Positions 11,511 to 13,115 of a stretch of 13,115 nt of DNA are shown piece after piece. The translations under genes were made by a program, and so were the position numbers. How positions within the stretch are numbered: the first letter of the stretch is position 1; every line of letters begins with the position of its first letter. The notes beneath the pieces are model-generated. The model was not told the origin of the DNA, made no database searches, and saw only the letters and a program-made list of their open reading frames with translations. The stretch comes from CAYWVR01 sp964461715 (GTDB taxonomy: Bacteria > Planctomycetota > Phycisphaerae > FEN-1346), in contig CAYWVR010000054.1 in NCBI GenBank assembly GCA_964461715.1, positions 1-13,115 of the forward strand, read 5' to 3'.

Positions 11511-13115
11511 ATGGCCGACGCTGCGCCGCCGGAGGTCCTGGCTCTCGTCGGGCGATTTGCCGCGCACGTCGACGCCTACCATCGCGGCCGCTACAACGAG
11601 ACGCAGCTTCGGCGCGAGTTCGTGGATCCGCTTTTCCAGGCCCTCGGATGGGATGTGGATAACTCCAAGGGGTACGCCGAGGCCTACAAGGACGTCATCC
11701 ACGAGGACGCCATCAAGGTCGGCGGCATGACCAAGGCCCCCGACTACGGTTTCCGCATCGGGGGGGTCCGCAAGTTCTTCGTCGAGGCCAAGAAGCCGAG
11801 CGTCGACATCCGGGGCGACCCGGGCCCCGCCTACCAGCTCCGCCGCTACGCCTGGAGTGCCAAGCTGCCCCTGTCGATCCTGACGGATTTCGAGGAGCTC
11901 GCGGTCTACGATTGCCGCGTCCGCCCCGCCCGGACCGACAAGCCCTCGAAGGCCCGGACGCTTCTGATCCACTATGAATCGTTGCCCGACCGCTGGGACG
12001 AGTTGGCCTCGGTCTTCGCCCGCGACGCCATCCTGAAGGGCTCGTTCGATAAGTATGCCGAATCGACGAGGCGCAAGCGAGGCACGGCGGAGGTCGACGA
12101 AGCGTTCCTCGCCGAAATCGAAGCCTGGCGCGACGCTCTGGCCCGCAACATCGCCTTGCGCAATCCGGGCCTCTCGCAGCGCGACCTCAACTTTGCCGTC
12201 CAGCGCACCATCGACCGCATCGTCTTTCTGCGCATCTCGGAGGACCGCGGCATCGAGCCGTACGGCGCCCTCCAGGGGCTCATCAACGGCCCCCACGTGT
12301 ACCGGCGGCTGTTCGAGCGGTTCGAGCGGGCCGACGAACGGTACAACTCCGGCCTTTTCCACTTCACCCGCGAGAAGGGCCGCCCCGAAGGGCCGGACGA
12401 GCTGACGCCCGCCCTGACGGTCGACGACAAGGTCCTGCGAGACATCCTCGCCAACCTCTACTATCCCGAGAGTCCCTACGAGTTCTCCGTCCTTCCCGCC
12501 GACATCCTCGGCCACGTGTACGAACGGTTCCTCGGCAAGGTGATCCGCCTCACCCGCGGCCACCGGGCCAAGGTCGAGGAGAAACCCGAGGTCCGCAAGG
12601 CCGGCGGCGTCTACTACACCCCCACCTACATTGTGGATTACATTGTCCGGCACACCGTCGGGGCGCTCGTGGAGGGCAAGACGCCGCAGGAGGTCGGGGC
12701 GTTGACGAAGGCGTTCCGCCCGTCGCGGGCGAAGGGGGCGCGGCCGCTGACGGTGCTCGACCCGGCCTGCGGTTCCGGGTCGTTCCTGCTGGGCGCGTAC
12801 CAGTTTTTCCTGGACTGGTACCGCGACCGCTACATCGAGGACGGCCCCGAGAAACACGCCGCCGGCCGCGAGCCGCGGCTCTACCCGCACGCCTCGGGCG
12901 AGTGGCGTCTTGCCACGGCCGAGCGGAAACGCATTCTCCTGGCGCACATCCACGGCGTGGACATCGACGGGCAGGCGGTCGAGGTCACGAAACTCAGCCT
13001 CCTGCTGAAGGTGCTGGAAGGCGAGAGCGACGAAACCCTCGGCGCCAACCTCCGCCTCTTCCACCAGCGTGCCCTGCCCGACCTGGCCGCCAACATCAAG
13101 TGCGGCAACTCGCTC
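11511..13115 (+). CDS. Single-chain restriction-modification protein (Eco57I/type IIG-like), C-terminus cut by window edge
   Basis: 535 residues are visible and the frame is open at the edge; the family is usually 900-1300 residues. The protein should both cut DNA and methylate adenine at one recognition site. The N-terminal part has a PD-(D/E)XK nuclease: ETQLRREFVDPLFQALGWD (30-48), then APDYGF (76-81, D78) and FFVEAKKP (89-96, E92 and K94). A helical linker covers about 195-350. The methylase begins with GGVYYTPTYIVDYIV (365-379), then SAM-binding motif I VLDPACGSGSFLLGAY (415-430) and HGVDIDGQAVEVTKLSLLL (481-499). The catalytic NPPY and the target-recognition domain should lie just past the edge, since IKCGNSL normally comes shortly before NPPY. 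The ATG at 11511 has AAGGA 9 bases upstream. As far as seen it needs no separate subunits. Confidence 0.92.
   Translation, partial: MADAAPPEVLALVGRFAAHVDAYHRGRYNETQLRREFVDPLFQALGWDVDNSKGYAEAYKDVIHEDAIKVGGMTKAPDYGFRIGGVRKFFVEAKKPSVDIRGDPGPAYQLRRYAWSAKLPLSILTDFEELAVYDCRVRPARTDKPSKARTLLIHYESLPDRWDELASVFARDAILKGSFDKYAESTRRKRGTAEVDEAFLAEIEAWRDALARNIALRNPGLSQRDLNFAVQRTIDRIVFLRISEDRGIEPYGALQGLINGPHVYRRLFERFERADERYNSGLFHFTREKGRPEGPDELTPALTVDDKVLRDILANLYYPESPYEFSVLPADILGHVYERFLGKVIRLTRGHRAKVEEKPEVRKAGGVYYTPTYIVDYIVRHTVGALVEGKTPQEVGALTKAFRPSRAKGARPLTVLDPACGSGSFLLGAYQFFLDWYRDRYIEDGPEKHAAGREPRLYPHASGEWRLATAERKRILLAHIHGVDIDGQAVEVTKLSLLLKVLEGESDETLGANLRLFHQRALPDLAANIKCGNSL

Noticed and set aside
11211..13064. 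617-residue minus-strand open frame opposite the restriction-modification gene
   Set aside because: It is the mirror of a gene with clear catalytic motifs, and its product has no recognisable domain and no ribosome site.

Overview
The window is very GC-rich (roughly 70% by eye) bacterial chromosomal DNA with strong G/C preference at third codon positions. The best guess for the source is a member of the Planctomycetota. The reasons are the secreted, beta-rich repeat protein, the secreted protein pairing an STN-like domain with a 'GGRLIVSQTP'-type segment, and the general gene style. This is inference from protein style, not from a marker gene; no rRNA or tRNA is present.

Left part (1-4588, minus strand). 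A three-gene run reads leftward: a secreted protein of unknown function (4588-3800), larC for nickel-pincer cofactor assembly (3803-2577, overlapping the previous stop by ATGA), and a secreted STN/secretin-N-like protein (2555-1683). The run ends at a strong hairpin (1621-1656). Beyond it a separate secreted protein with four related ~100-residue modules (1544 to <1) runs off the left edge. Its product, 514 residues so far, is cut by the window.

Centre (4589-7352). A 105-bp divergent promoter region separates the leftward run from nadD (4694-5332, plus), which looks leaderless. nadD ends tail-to-tail with, and overlapping by 7 bp, a secreted PhoA-family alkaline phosphatase (6513-5326, minus). 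The phosphatase has an exact TATAAT box and a leader holding two back-to-back hairpins. About 840 bp upstream of the phosphatase has no convincing gene. It holds several inverted repeats and, at its right end, two parS palindromes.

Right-centre (7353-10976). parB and parA (minus, one operon) lie next to the parS sites and form the chromosome partition locus. Diverging from parA are an acylphosphatase (acyP) and, 9 bp later, an ABC-2-type permease lacking a visible ATPase partner. A 260-bp spacer with several small hairpins follows, then a short-chain flavodoxin.

Right edge (10977-13115). A 534-bp gene-free stretch holds a small AT-rich island, many G-runs (including one outstanding G-quadruplex candidate) and a TTGACA promoter. 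It leads into a large single-chain restriction-modification protein (Eco57I/type IIG-like: PD-(D/E)XK nuclease followed by an adenine-methylase core) that runs off the right edge. This is the only clear accessory or defence gene. I see no CRISPR array, IS element or tRNA, and no convincing wholly new multi-gene system. The most unusual items are the coupled secreted-protein/larC/STN operon, the leaderless nadD promoter, the parS-bearing non-coding region and the G-rich leader of the restriction-modification gene.
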